64,000 nt of DNA from assembly GCF_000828055.2 (NCBI RefSeq), contig NZ_CP010523.2, positions 4,650,001 through 4,714,000 on the forward strand, in the 5' to 3' direction. The stretch is from Klebsiella variicola. GTDB taxonomy: Bacteria; Pseudomonadota; Gammaproteobacteria; Enterobacterales; Enterobacteriaceae. Of the stretch, positions 21,449 to 28,903 are shown piece after piece (position 1 is the stretch's first letter; each line of letters opens with the position of its first letter). The notes under the pieces were generated by a model. The model searched no databases. It was not told the origin of the DNA and saw only the letters and a program-made list of their open reading frames with translations. The position numbers were made by a program, and so were the translations under genes.

Positions 21449-21560
21449 CTGATTTGATACCCACTCCTGGCATGACGGGGCCGGGTACATGTCTGAAATT
21501 TTCTGTTCTGTGCTCCACCTGTCGGCGCCGGGGGCGCAAAACGGGGAGAATAACAATTTA

Positions 21561-23204
21561 ATGTCTATCTACCCAATGTATACCCGAAAAATCACCCACT
21601 GGTTTGCCCGGCGATCGTTTCAGAATCGCATCTTCCTGCTGATCTTATTTACCTCGACGATCGTCATGCTGGCGATGTCATGGTATCTGACAGACATCAC
21701 CGAGGAGCGTCTGCATTATCAGGTCGGGCAACGGGCGCTGATTCAGGCGATGCAGATTTCGGCGATGCCGGAGCTGGTGGAGGCGGTACAGAAACGCGAC
21801 CTCGCCAGAATCAAAGCCCTTATCGACCCCATGCGTTCGTTCTCCGACGCCACCTACATCACCGTCGGTGATGCCAGCGGCCAGCGCCTCTATCACGTCA
21901 ATCCTGATGAAATCGGCAAATCGATGGAGGGCGGCGATAGTGATGAGGCATTGATAAACGCCAAAAGCTACGTGTCAGTGCGCAAAGGCTCGCTGGGATC
22001 CTCGTTGCGTGGTAAATCGCCGATTCAGGACGCGACCGGCAAAGTGATCGGCATTGTGTCGGTAGGCTATACCATCGAGCAACTGGAGAACTGGCTCAGC
22101 CTGCAGATAAGCTCGCTGCTGATCCCGATGGCCATCATGTTACTGCTCCTGCTCTATTGCGCCCGCCGCTTCTCACTGCATATCAAAAAGCAGATGCTCA
22201 ATATGGAACCCCAGCAGCTGTCACAGCTGTTGATCCAGCAAAGCGTGCTGTTTGAATCGGTGTTCGAAGGGCTTATCGCCATCGACTCCGGTTATAAAAT
22301 CACTGCGATTAATCAGACTGCCCGCCGCCTGCTCAATTTGAGCCAACCGGAAACCACGCTTATCGGCAAAGGGATCAACAACGTTATCTCGCAGGAGACC
22401 TTTTTCTACGATGCGCCACAGGCCAATAAAAAAGACGAAATCGTCACCTTCAATCAGATCAAAGTGATCGCCAGCCGGATGGCGGTGATCTTAAACAATG
22501 AGCCACAGGGTTGGGTGATCAGCTTTCGCAGCAAAGACGATATCAACACCCTTAGCCTGCAGCTCAGCCAGGTGCAACAGTATGCGGATAACCTGCGCGC
22601 CGTGCAGCATGAGCATCGCAATCTGATCTCCACTATCGCTGGCCTGCTGTTTCTTAAACGCTACGATCATGCGCTGGATCTGATCCAACAGCAGTCGGAA
22701 AGTCACCAGAAGGTGATCGATTTTATCGCGCGGAATTTCCAGGATAACCATCTGGCCGGACTGTTGATCGGCAAGTATTACCGGGCCAAAGAGCTCGGTC
22801 TGGAGCTGGTTTTCGATCCGGCCTGCTTCGTTGACAGATTACCCACCGCCCTTTCTCACAATGAATGGATCTCGATCGTGGGGAATCTGCTTGATAACGC
22901 CTACAATGCCAGCCTGCGTCAGCCGCAGGGGTCAAGACAGATAGAATGCCTGATCAACAGCGACGGTCACGAAGTGATCATTGAGATCGCCGACCAGGGA
23001 TGCGGCATTGACGAGACGCTGCGCGATCGGATCTTCGAGCGCGGCGTCACCAGCAGCGCCAGTAAAGATCATGGTATCGGACTCTGGCTGGTACGCAGCT
23101 ATGTGGAACAGGCAGGCGGCAGTATTGTCGTCGAAAATAATATTCCTTTTGGCACCATCTTTACGCTTTATATCCCCCTGACCCGAGAAGAACATCATGG
23201 ATAG
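21561..23204 (+). CDS. citA: citrate sensor histidine kinase
   Basis: CitA senses external citrate with Na+ anaerobically and phosphorylates CitB. The 547-residue kinase has a first membrane helix at about 24-44, a periplasmic PAS citrate-binding domain (about 45-180, including the ligand-region segment KSYVSVRKGS), and a second membrane helix at about 183-202. A cytoplasmic PAS follows (VFEGLIAIDSGYKITAINQT), then the phosphoacceptor His350 in VQHEHRNL and an ATPase domain with NLLDNAYNA, DQGCGI and GIGLWLV. The start is the ATG at 21561 (MSIYPMYTRK), matching the Klebsiella protein length; an upstream in-frame start at 21489 is unsupported. It overlaps citB by 8 bp. Confidence 0.96.
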   Translation: MSIYPMYTRKITHWFARRSFQNRIFLLILFTSTIVMLAMSWYLTDITEERLHYQVGQRALIQAMQISAMPELVEAVQKRDLARIKALIDPMRSFSDATYITVGDASGQRLYHVNPDEIGKSMEGGDSDEALINAKSYVSVRKGSLGSSLRGKSPIQDATGKVIGIVSVGYTIEQLENWLSLQISSLLIPMAIMLLLLLYCARRFSLHIKKQMLNMEPQQLSQLLIQQSVLFESVFEGLIAIDSGYKITAINQTARRLLNLSQPETTLIGKGINNVISQETFFYDAPQANKKDEIVTFNQIKVIASRMAVILNNEPQGWVISFRSKDDINTLSLQLSQVQQYADNLRAVQHEHRNLISTIAGLLFLKRYDHALDLIQQQSESHQKVIDFIARNFQDNHLAGLLIGKYYRAKELGLELVFDPACFVDRLPTALSHNEWISIVGNLLDNAYNASLRQPQGSRQIECLINSDGHEVIIEIADQGCGIDETLRDRIFERGVTSSASKDHGIGLWLVRSYVEQAGGSIVVENNIPFGTIFTLYIPLTREEHHG

Positions 23205-23901
23205 CATCACTACTCTTATCGTTGAAGACGAACCTATGCTGGCGGAGATCCTGGTGGATAACATTAAACAGTTTCCCCAGTTCGACGTCATTGGTATTGC
23301 GGATAAGCTTGAGAGCGCCAGGAAACAGCTCAGACTGTATCAACCGCAGCTGATCCTGCTGGATAATTTTTTACCCGACGGCAAAGGTATCGATCTGATC
23401 CGCCATGCTGTCAGTACGCATTACAAGGGACGGATTATCTTTATTACCGCAGATAATCATATGGATACCATTAGCGAAGCGCTGCGTCTTGGGGTGTTCG
23501 ATTACCTGATTAAGCCGGTGCACTATCAGCGCCTGCAGCACACACTGGAGCGCTTTGCCCGCTATCGTAGCTCGCTGCGCTCCAGCGAACAGGCCAGCCA
23601 GATCCATGTCGATGCACTGTTTAATATTCAGGCCCGGGAGCAAACGGAACCCGCCAGCGCACCACTGCGCGGGATCGATGAAAGCACCTTTCAGCGCGTG
23701 CTCCAGCTGTTTGCCGACCCGTCGGTGGTACATACCGCCGACTCGCTGGCCCGTATCCTCGGCAGCAGCAAAACCACCGCCCGCCGTTATCTGGAACAAG
23801 GGGTGAAGAACGACTTTCTGGAAGCGGAAATCAGCTACGGCAAGGTTGGCCGACCGGAGCGCATTTATCACGGCAAGCAGGCCTATCCTGAGCAGAGATA
23901 A
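23197..23901 (+). CDS. citB: citrate response regulator
   Basis: CitB is the response regulator that activates citS-oadGAB-citAB and citCDEFG. The 234-residue protein has a receiver domain with acidic pocket EDE (10-12), phospho-acceptor Asp56 (LLDNFLPDG) and Lys in YLIKPVHYQ. The C-terminal winged-helix DNA-binding domain includes HTADSLARILGSSKTTARRY. The start lies within the end of citA (8-bp overlap), so expression is coupled. The convergent editing-protein gene ends only 5 bp beyond the citB stop, leaving no room for a separate terminator. Confidence 0.96.
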   Translation: MDSITTLIVEDEPMLAEILVDNIKQFPQFDVIGIADKLESARKQLRLYQPQLILLDNFLPDGKGIDLIRHAVSTHYKGRIIFITADNHMDTISEALRLGVFDYLIKPVHYQRLQHTLERFARYRSSLRSSEQASQIHVDALFNIQAREQTEPASAPLRGIDESTFQRVLQLFADPSVVHTADSLARILGSSKTTARRYLEQGVKNDFLEAEISYGKVGRPERIYHGKQAYPEQR

Positions 23902-23906
23902 AACGC

Positions 23907-24536
23907 TTACGCCAGGGTGTAGCTGACCACCAGCTGCCCCTTCTTCATTTTAATCTGGCTGACGACGACGTCGCCCAGCTCCGCCAGACGGGCGACGTGG
24001 GTGCCACCGCAGGGATAAGCGGGCAGTTCGCCGAAGCCCACCTGGCGCAAGCCATCAGCGAACGTCACCTGACGCGGTAAGTCCTGCGCCTGCCAGGCCT
24101 TCACCGGCGCCAGTAGCGCACTGGCGTCCGGCAGCGCGGCATTGTTCCTGCTGGTAAAGGTTATCCGCCCTTCGCCGGGCCAGTGGTGCGCTTTCACCGG
24201 TTGCCAGCCAAGCTGTTCGCCCGCCAGGCCAAGCAGGTGGCCGGCAGAATGCAGACGGGCATGCAGCTGTCTCGCGGAGGCATCAATTTTCATCTCCACG
24301 TCACCGAGGGGAAGCGCTTGCGACAGGATATGCAGCACGCTGTCGCCGCGCACAATAACCGTCTCAACCACCTGCCCAGCTATCCAGCCGCGGTCTGCCG
24401 GTTGACCGCCTCCTTGCGGGTGAAACAACGTCCGATCCAGTTCGATGGCGTAACGGCCATCCACTTCTGCGGTGCAGGCGATGATCTGGGCGCGCCCGTC
24501 GGTAGCATCGCTGGTGTAATAAACTCGTTCAGTCAT
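23907..24536 (-). CDS. stand-alone alanyl-tRNA editing protein (AlaX-type)
   Basis: A 209-residue member of the threonyl/alanyl-tRNA synthetase second additional domain family, which hydrolyses mischarged Ser- or Gly-tRNA(Ala). The metal site is visible as HARLHSAGHLLG near 92-103 and PCGGTHV near 175-181, and the N-terminal half has DRTLFHPQGGGQPAD. I start at the ATG at 24536, preceded by AGGAGAA; the longer in-frame start at 24626 runs into the LysR promoter. It is divergent from the LysR gene across 92 bp, which may control it. It is convergent with citB and 5 bp from its stop. Confidence 0.88.
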   Translation of the reverse strand: MTERVYYTSDATDGRAQIIACTAEVDGRYAIELDRTLFHPQGGGQPADRGWIAGQVVETVIVRGDSVLHILSQALPLGDVEMKIDASARQLHARLHSAGHLLGLAGEQLGWQPVKAHHWPGEGRITFTSRNNAALPDASALLAPVKAWQAQDLPRQVTFADGLRQVGFGELPAYPCGGTHVARLAELGDVVVSQIKMKKGQLVVSYTLA

Positions 24537-24628
24537 GGTGATTCTCCTCTCTGTCCGACCAGTATATTGATAATATCGACAGCGATAATCCCACCACCCG
24601 CCAATGCACTTTTGCCCCGGGAGCACAA

Positions 24629-25558
24629 ATGAATCTAAACCTCCTGCCGGACCTCGCCCTCTTCGTCCAGATTGTCGACCAGGGCAGCTTTTCCGCCGTC
24701 GCCCGCCAGAGCGGACTGACGCCCTCCGCCGTGAGCCGCAGCGTGTCGCGGCTGGAGCGGGAGATGGGCAGCAAGCTGCTGCATCGTACCACCCGCAAGC
24801 TGCGACTGAGCGATGCCGGGGAAACAGTGTATCAGCATGCCCAGCAGATGCTGGAAGCGGCGCGGCAGGCGATAGATTCCGCCAGCAGTCGCCAAACGGT
24901 CGCTCAGGGAAAGCTGACGCTCAGCGTACCGAAAGCCGTCGGCCGCTTTGTGATCCACCCGCTGATGATGGCGTTTTTCCATCGCTACCCGCAGGTGGAC
25001 GTCTGCCTGCGGCTGGAAGATCGCCCTCTGGATTTTATCGATGACGGTATTGATTTGGCGCTGCGCATCACCGATACCCCTTCCCCTGGTCTGCATGGCA
25101 AACCGCTGATGCCAATCAGGCACGTTATCTGCGCCACTGAGCCCTATTTACAGCAGCACGGTACGCCGTATACGCCGCAGGATCTGCGCGCGCATTGCTG
25201 CATTAGTCTTGGCGAAACGCCCGCCGACGCGCGCTGGAAGTTCCGCCGGGAAGGGAAAAGCGAAACAGTGCAAACCTACGGGCGGTACGCCGCCAACCAT
25301 ACCGCCGTACGCCTCGACGCGGTTAAGCAGCATCTGGGCATTGGCAGCCTGCCGCTGTTCACCGCCCGTGAGGCGCTGGCGAAGGGCGATATCGTGCAGG
25401 TGCTGCCCGAGTGGGAATTCATCAGCAGCTACTCCGGCGACCTGTGGCTGCTGTGGGCGGGAGATAAACATATGCCCGCCAGAATGCGGGCGATGATTGA
25501 TTATCTCAGCGAGACGGTGCCGGCGTTGAACGCAGGCAGCACAGAGCCAGCGAAATAA
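24629..25558 (+). CDS. LysR-family transcriptional regulator
   Basis: A 309-residue LysR-type regulator. The N-terminal helix-turn-helix is clear (SFSAVARQSGLTPSAVSRSVSRLE at about 20-43, then LLHRTTRKLRLSDAG), followed by a substrate-binding domain with GLHGKPLMPIRHVICATEPY and LGIGSLPLFTAREAL. The closest feel is the DsdC/YafC-type subgroup that commonly controls a divergent neighbour. Here that neighbour is the alanyl-tRNA editing protein, but the ligand and targets are not known. Its last 53 bp overlap the convergent DUF805 gene. Confidence 0.9.
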   Translation: MNLNLLPDLALFVQIVDQGSFSAVARQSGLTPSAVSRSVSRLEREMGSKLLHRTTRKLRLSDAGETVYQHAQQMLEAARQAIDSASSRQTVAQGKLTLSVPKAVGRFVIHPLMMAFFHRYPQVDVCLRLEDRPLDFIDDGIDLALRITDTPSPGLHGKPLMPIRHVICATEPYLQQHGTPYTPQDLRAHCCISLGETPADARWKFRREGKSETVQTYGRYAANHTAVRLDAVKQHLGIGSLPLFTAREALAKGDIVQVLPEWEFISSYSGDLWLLWAGDKHMPARMRAMIDYLSETVPALNAGSTEPAK

Positions 25559-25871
25559 TTGCAAACCACGGAATGATAACCCCCAACACAAACCAGATCC
25601 CGGAGCGGCCGATATCATGCATCCGCCGGCAGCCAACAGCCAGCAAGGGGAGCGCCATCAGCAGCAGCCAGAGCGCGGCAAAGGGAATGACAACAAAACT
25701 GAGGATGCCGTATTGAGGGTTAACGCTGGTTGCCAGACACCAGGCCGCTAGCGGCATGGTGGCGATCAATACATTGATGAGAAAAAACGTCCAGAACTGC
25801 TGCCGGCTGGCGCGGCCACTAAAATTAAAGGTCTCTTTCCAGCCGCTCAAATACGCCTGTCCATAGGTCAT
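25506..25871 (-). CDS. DUF805 membrane protein
   Basis: A 121-residue small inner membrane protein of the DUF805 family (E. coli YhaH/YhaI type). The cytoplasmic N-terminus has the family signature FNFSGRASRQQFW. Three to four hydrophobic segments follow, with CRRMHDIGRSGIWFVLGVI, the RLHDIGRSG-like family motif, before the last. Function is unknown. The 3' end runs 53 bp into the 3' end of the LysR gene on the other strand. It follows rihC by 30 bp on the same strand, so it may be the last gene transcribed from the ispH-rihC direction. Confidence 0.85.
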   Translation of the reverse strand: MTYGQAYLSGWKETFNFSGRASRQQFWTFFLINVLIATMPLAAWCLATSVNPQYGILSFVVIPFAALWLLLMALPLLAVGCRRMHDIGRSGIWFVLGVIIPWFAIISLALCCLRSTPAPSR

Positions 25872-25901
25872 TGCTTCTTTCCTTGAAAATCGAGTGATTT
25901 A

Positions 25902-26816
25902 TCACGGCGCCAGGGCAATCACCTCCGCTGCCCAGCGCTGAAACCCTTCCACGTCGATATCGAGCGCCACCAGGGCGTTCGCCGGCTGACCCAGTCGTCC
26001 TTCGATATCCACCACCGTGGTGCCGGCGGTCCAGGTCCCCTGCGTCTCCACCGCCACAAAACACGGCTGGAGAGTGAACAGTTCCGGGCGCGCCAGCCAC
26101 GCAATAGCGCAGAGATCGTGCATTCGCAAACCACTGCTCATGCTGCCGCTGCGATAGTGGCTAAACAGAGCATGAAGCATTTTACCGGTCTGGTTCAGCG
26201 TCGGTAGCGTCGCCAGGTAATCTGCCGTCAGCAGCGCCCGGTTGGTGACGTCCAGCCCGCACATCACAATCTCCAGCCCGCTGTGGAACACTTTCGCGGC
26301 GGCTTCCGGGTCGATAGCAATATTGAATTCCGCATTCGGCGTGAAGTTGCCGCGGCCCGCCGAGCCGCCCATGATCACCAGCCGGCGAATGTTGAACACG
26401 CATTCCGGGTACTGGGTCAGCAGCAGCGCTATATTGGTCAGCGGGCCAATCGCCACCAGAGTAATCGGCTCGGCAGCGTGCATCAATGCATCGCGGATCG
26501 CCTGGAAGGCCGGCTTCGCCAGCGGCTGACGTTGATGCTCAACAAAGTCATACCCCTCCATGCCGGATTCTCCATGCACCGAGGCGGCGTCGCGCAACGG
26601 ACGCACCAGCGGCATCGACGCCCCCTGCGCCAGCGGCACATCGGCATTCCAGAAGTGCAGCAGCTGCAGCGCGTTACGGGTCGTCTTCTCCACCGAAACG
26701 TTGCCCGCCACGGTGGTCATCAGTTGCAGATCCAGCTCGGGCGCGAACAGCGCCGCGGCAATGGCGGCAGCATCGTCGATGCCCGGGTCAGTATCAAGAA
26801 TGATCGGTAAGCGCAT
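25902..26816 (-). CDS. rihC: non-specific ribonucleoside hydrolase
   Basis: RihC hydrolyses purine and pyrimidine ribonucleosides to base and ribose for salvage. The 304-residue protein has the nucleoside hydrolase Ca2+-binding N-terminal motif [14 protein letters not shown] (residues 6-19), the [13 protein letters not shown] segment, and [12 protein letters not shown] with the catalytic-region His. It is very close to E. coli RihC, whose gene likewise sits next to ispH. The start has AGGGAGA. That ribosome site comes directly after the T tract of the ispH terminator, so rihC probably depends on read-through or on a promoter inside ispH. Confidence 0.96.
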   Translation of the reverse strand: MRLPIILDTDPGIDDAAAIAAALFAPELDLQLMTTVAGNVSVEKTTRNALQLLHFWNADVPLAQGASMPLVRPLRDAASVHGESGMEGYDFVEHQRQPLAKPAFQAIRDALMHAAEPITLVAIGPLTNIALLLTQYPECVFNIRRLVIMGGSAGRGNFTPNAEFNIAIDPEAAAKVFHSGLEIVMCGLDVTNRALLTADYLATLPTLNQTGKMLHALFSHYRSGSMSSGLRMHDLCAIAWLARPELFTLQPCFVAVETQGTWTAGTTVVDIEGRLGQPANALVALDIDVEGFQRWAAEVIALAP

Positions 26817-26827
26817 GGTTTCTCCCT

Positions 26828-26856
26828 AAAAAAAATGCCAGACGTTAAGTCTGGCA
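26828..26856 (-). terminator. ispH terminator
   Basis: ATGCCAGAC (26835-26843) pairs with GTCTGGCAT (26849-26856 and one inner base) and is followed on the minus strand by eight T. A textbook intrinsic terminator, 28 bp after the ispH stop and 12 bp before the rihC start. Confidence 0.92.
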
Positions 26857-26883
26857 TCTTCTCATACTGCTGGAGGAAAGAAC

Positions 26884-27834
26884 TTACTCTACTTCACGGA
26901 CATCCACACGCAGCTCTTTCGGCACTTCAAAGACGATATTCTCTTCCCGGCCTTCCAGTGGCACGGCTTCGCCGCCGCCCAGCTCCTGCAGGCGGGTAAT
27001 GACGTTCTGCACCAGAATATCCGGCGCCGATGCGCCCGCCGTCACACCGACACAGGCCGCATCCTTGACCCACGCTTCCTGTATATCGGAGGCGTCGTCA
27101 ATCAGGTAAGCCGCTTTGCCCATTCGCTGCGCCAGCTCGGCGAGGCGGTTAGAGTTGGAGGAGTTTTTCGACCCGACCACCAGCACCACGTCAGCCTGCT
27201 CCGCCAGCGCGCGCACGGCTTCCTGACGGTTAGTGGTGGCATAGCAAATGTCGTCTTTGCGCGGGCCGACGATTTTCGGGAAACGCGCGCGCAGGGCGTC
27301 AATAACGTCAGATGTATCGTCGACGGAGAGCGTGGTCTGGGTCATAAACGACAGCCGGGCGTCGTTTTTGACTTCCAGCTTGAGAACGTCTTCCGGCGAC
27401 TCGACCAGGTACATGCCTCCTTGCGGGTTATTGTACTGCCCCATAGTACCTTCGACTTCCGGGTGGCCGGCATGGCCAATCAGAATCGACTCTTCGCCGC
27501 GGCGGCTGGCGCGGGCGACTTCCATATGGACTTTGGTCACCAGCGGACAGGTGGCATCGAACACCGTCAGGTCGCGGCTCTTCGCTTCGTTGCGTACCGC
27601 CTGCGAAACACCGTGGGCGGAGAAAATCAGGATCGCGCCGTCCGGCACTTCGCTGATCTGTTCGATAAAAATGGCGCCGCGCTTGCGCAGGCTATCCACC
27701 ACATAGCGGTTGTGCACCACTTCATGGCGAACATAGATCGGTGCGCCATACAGCGTCAGCGCGTTTTCTACAATGCTGATAGCGCGGTCAACGCCAGCGC
27801 AAAAACCGCGCGGGTTAGCCAACAGGATCTGCAT
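26884..27834 (-). CDS. ispH: 4-hydroxy-3-methylbut-2-enyl diphosphate reductase
   Basis: IspH catalyses the last step of the MEP isoprenoid pathway, reducing HMBPP to IPP and DMAPP with a [4Fe-4S] cluster. The 316-residue protein has the three cluster cysteines in [14 protein letters not shown] (Cys12), [11 protein letters not shown] (near 96) and the [12 protein letters not shown] region (near 197). Also visible are the substrate-site histidines VRHEVVHNR and HAGHPE. The ATG at 27834 has GGAGGAG; longer in-frame starts are not conserved. The fkpB stop is one base upstream, so it belongs to the ribF-ileS-lspA-fkpB-ispH operon. Confidence 0.97.
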   Translation of the reverse strand: MQILLANPRGFCAGVDRAISIVENALTLYGAPIYVRHEVVHNRYVVDSLRKRGAIFIEQISEVPDGAILIFSAHGVSQAVRNEAKSRDLTVFDATCPLVTKVHMEVARASRRGEESILIGHAGHPEVEGTMGQYNNPQGGMYLVESPEDVLKLEVKNDARLSFMTQTTLSVDDTSDVIDALRARFPKIVGPRKDDICYATTNRQEAVRALAEQADVVLVVGSKNSSNSNRLAELAQRMGKAAYLIDDASDIQEAWVKDAACVGVTAGASAPDILVQNVITRLQELGGGEAVPLEGREENIVFEVPKELRVDVREVE

Positions 27835-27835
27835 G

Positions 27836-28285
27836 TTACTCCTCCAGTGCCGGATCGATCTCCAGCACTTCAATATCAAAATGAACGGTGCGCCCGGCCA
27901 GCGGATGGTTGAAGTCGACGGTGATGGAATCGCCGTTCACTTCGCGGATCACGCCAGGCATTTCGCTGCCATCCATTGCGGTAAAGAGCATAATCGCGCC
28001 GATCTCTGGTTCGCCAGCGTCGATAAATTCACGGCGAGAGAAATACTGAATCAGGTCCGGGCTGGGTACGCCAAAGGCGGCGTCAGGCTCCAGCGAAAAG
28101 GCCTTTTTCTCCCCCTCTTTCAGACCGAGAAGCTGTTGCTCCAGCCCTTCGGACAGAGAGGTGTCGCCGAGGCGAAACAGCGCCGGTTTGCCGTTGCTGC
28201 GGGTGGACTCGGCGGTGGAGCCGTCGTCCAGTTTCAGTGTGAAGTGCACCAGTACCGCGCTGTTGCTCTGTACGGATTTAGACAT
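27836..28285 (-). CDS. fkpB: FKBP-type peptidyl-prolyl isomerase (SlpA-type)
   Basis: A 149-residue cytoplasmic peptidyl-prolyl cis-trans isomerase and chaperone of the SlyD-like FKBP group. It has [18 protein letters not shown] at the N-terminus, [20 protein letters not shown], the insert-in-flap region, and [20 protein letters not shown] at the C-terminus. The length equals E. coli FkpB. It is separated from lspA by 117 bp that contain a REP pair, and joined to ispH with a 1-bp gap. Confidence 0.95.
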   Translation of the reverse strand: MSKSVQSNSAVLVHFTLKLDDGSTAESTRSNGKPALFRLGDTSLSEGLEQQLLGLKEGEKKAFSLEPDAAFGVPSPDLIQYFSRREFIDAGEPEIGAIMLFTAMDGSEMPGVIREVNGDSITVDFNHPLAGRTVHFDIEVLEIDPALEE

Positions 28286-28299
28286 GCAAATTGCTCGCT

Positions 28300-28394
28300 T
28301 GTTTTAGGTCACCGGTTGCCCGGTGGCGCTATGCTAACCGGACCGACGGGCGGCCACAAATTCTGTAGGCCGGGTAAGCGTAGCGCCACCCGGC
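28300..28394. repeat. pair of REP (BIME) elements
   Basis: GCCGGGTAAGCGTAGCGCCACCCGGC at 28369-28394 is an imperfect palindrome of the enterobacterial REP type. A second copy in the opposite orientation lies at about 28315-28335; its complement reads AGCGCCACCGGGCAACCGG. Both share the AGCGCCACC core. They lie between lspA and fkpB, inside the transcribed operon, where such elements modulate mRNA stability. Confidence 0.75.
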
Positions 28395-28402
28395 ATTGAC
28401 AT

Positions 28403-28903
28403 TTACGCCTGCTCTTTCGCGGTCGGTTTCGGCAAGAAACCTTCCAGCACAATCAGCGCTGCGCCGATGCAGATCGCACTATCGGCGAGGTTGAAGGTGG
28501 CGAAATGCCAGTCGCCGACGTAGAAGTCGATCATATCGACCACGAAGCCGTGCCACAGGCGATCGAACAAGTTACCCAGCGCACCGCCGATAATCAGGGC
28601 GTAGGCAATATTGTTCAGCTTTTGCGTCGCCTTCGAACGGTACATCAGTACCGTCAGCACCACACAAATGCCGATCGCGATCCCGGAAAAGAACCAGCGC
28701 TGCCAGCCGCCGCTGTCGGCGAGGAAACTAAACGCCGCGCCATAGTTGCGGGCATAATGCAGATTAAGCGACGGGAACAGCGGAACCGTCTCCCCCAGAG
28801 CGAAGTTCTGGAGGATCAGGAATTTGCTACCCAGATCGATAATCAGCACGGCTACGACGACCCACAGCCAGCGTAGCCCCGTTGAACAGATCGATTTACT
28901 CAT
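28403..28903 (-). CDS. lspA: lipoprotein signal peptidase (signal peptidase II)
   Basis: LspA removes the signal peptide of diacylglyceryl-modified prolipoproteins in the inner membrane. The 166-residue protein has four membrane helices and the two catalytic Asp motifs of the aspartyl peptidase: [11 protein letters not shown] and [21 protein letters not shown]. The length is as in E. coli (164-166). The start ATG shares its A with the ileS stop (TGATG), so translation is coupled. The protein is the target of globomycin. Confidence 0.97.
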   Translation of the reverse strand: MSKSICSTGLRWLWVVVAVLIIDLGSKFLILQNFALGETVPLFPSLNLHYARNYGAAFSFLADSGGWQRWFFSGIAIGICVVLTVLMYRSKATQKLNNIAYALIIGGALGNLFDRLWHGFVVDMIDFYVGDWHFATFNLADSAICIGAALIVLEGFLPKPTAKEQA

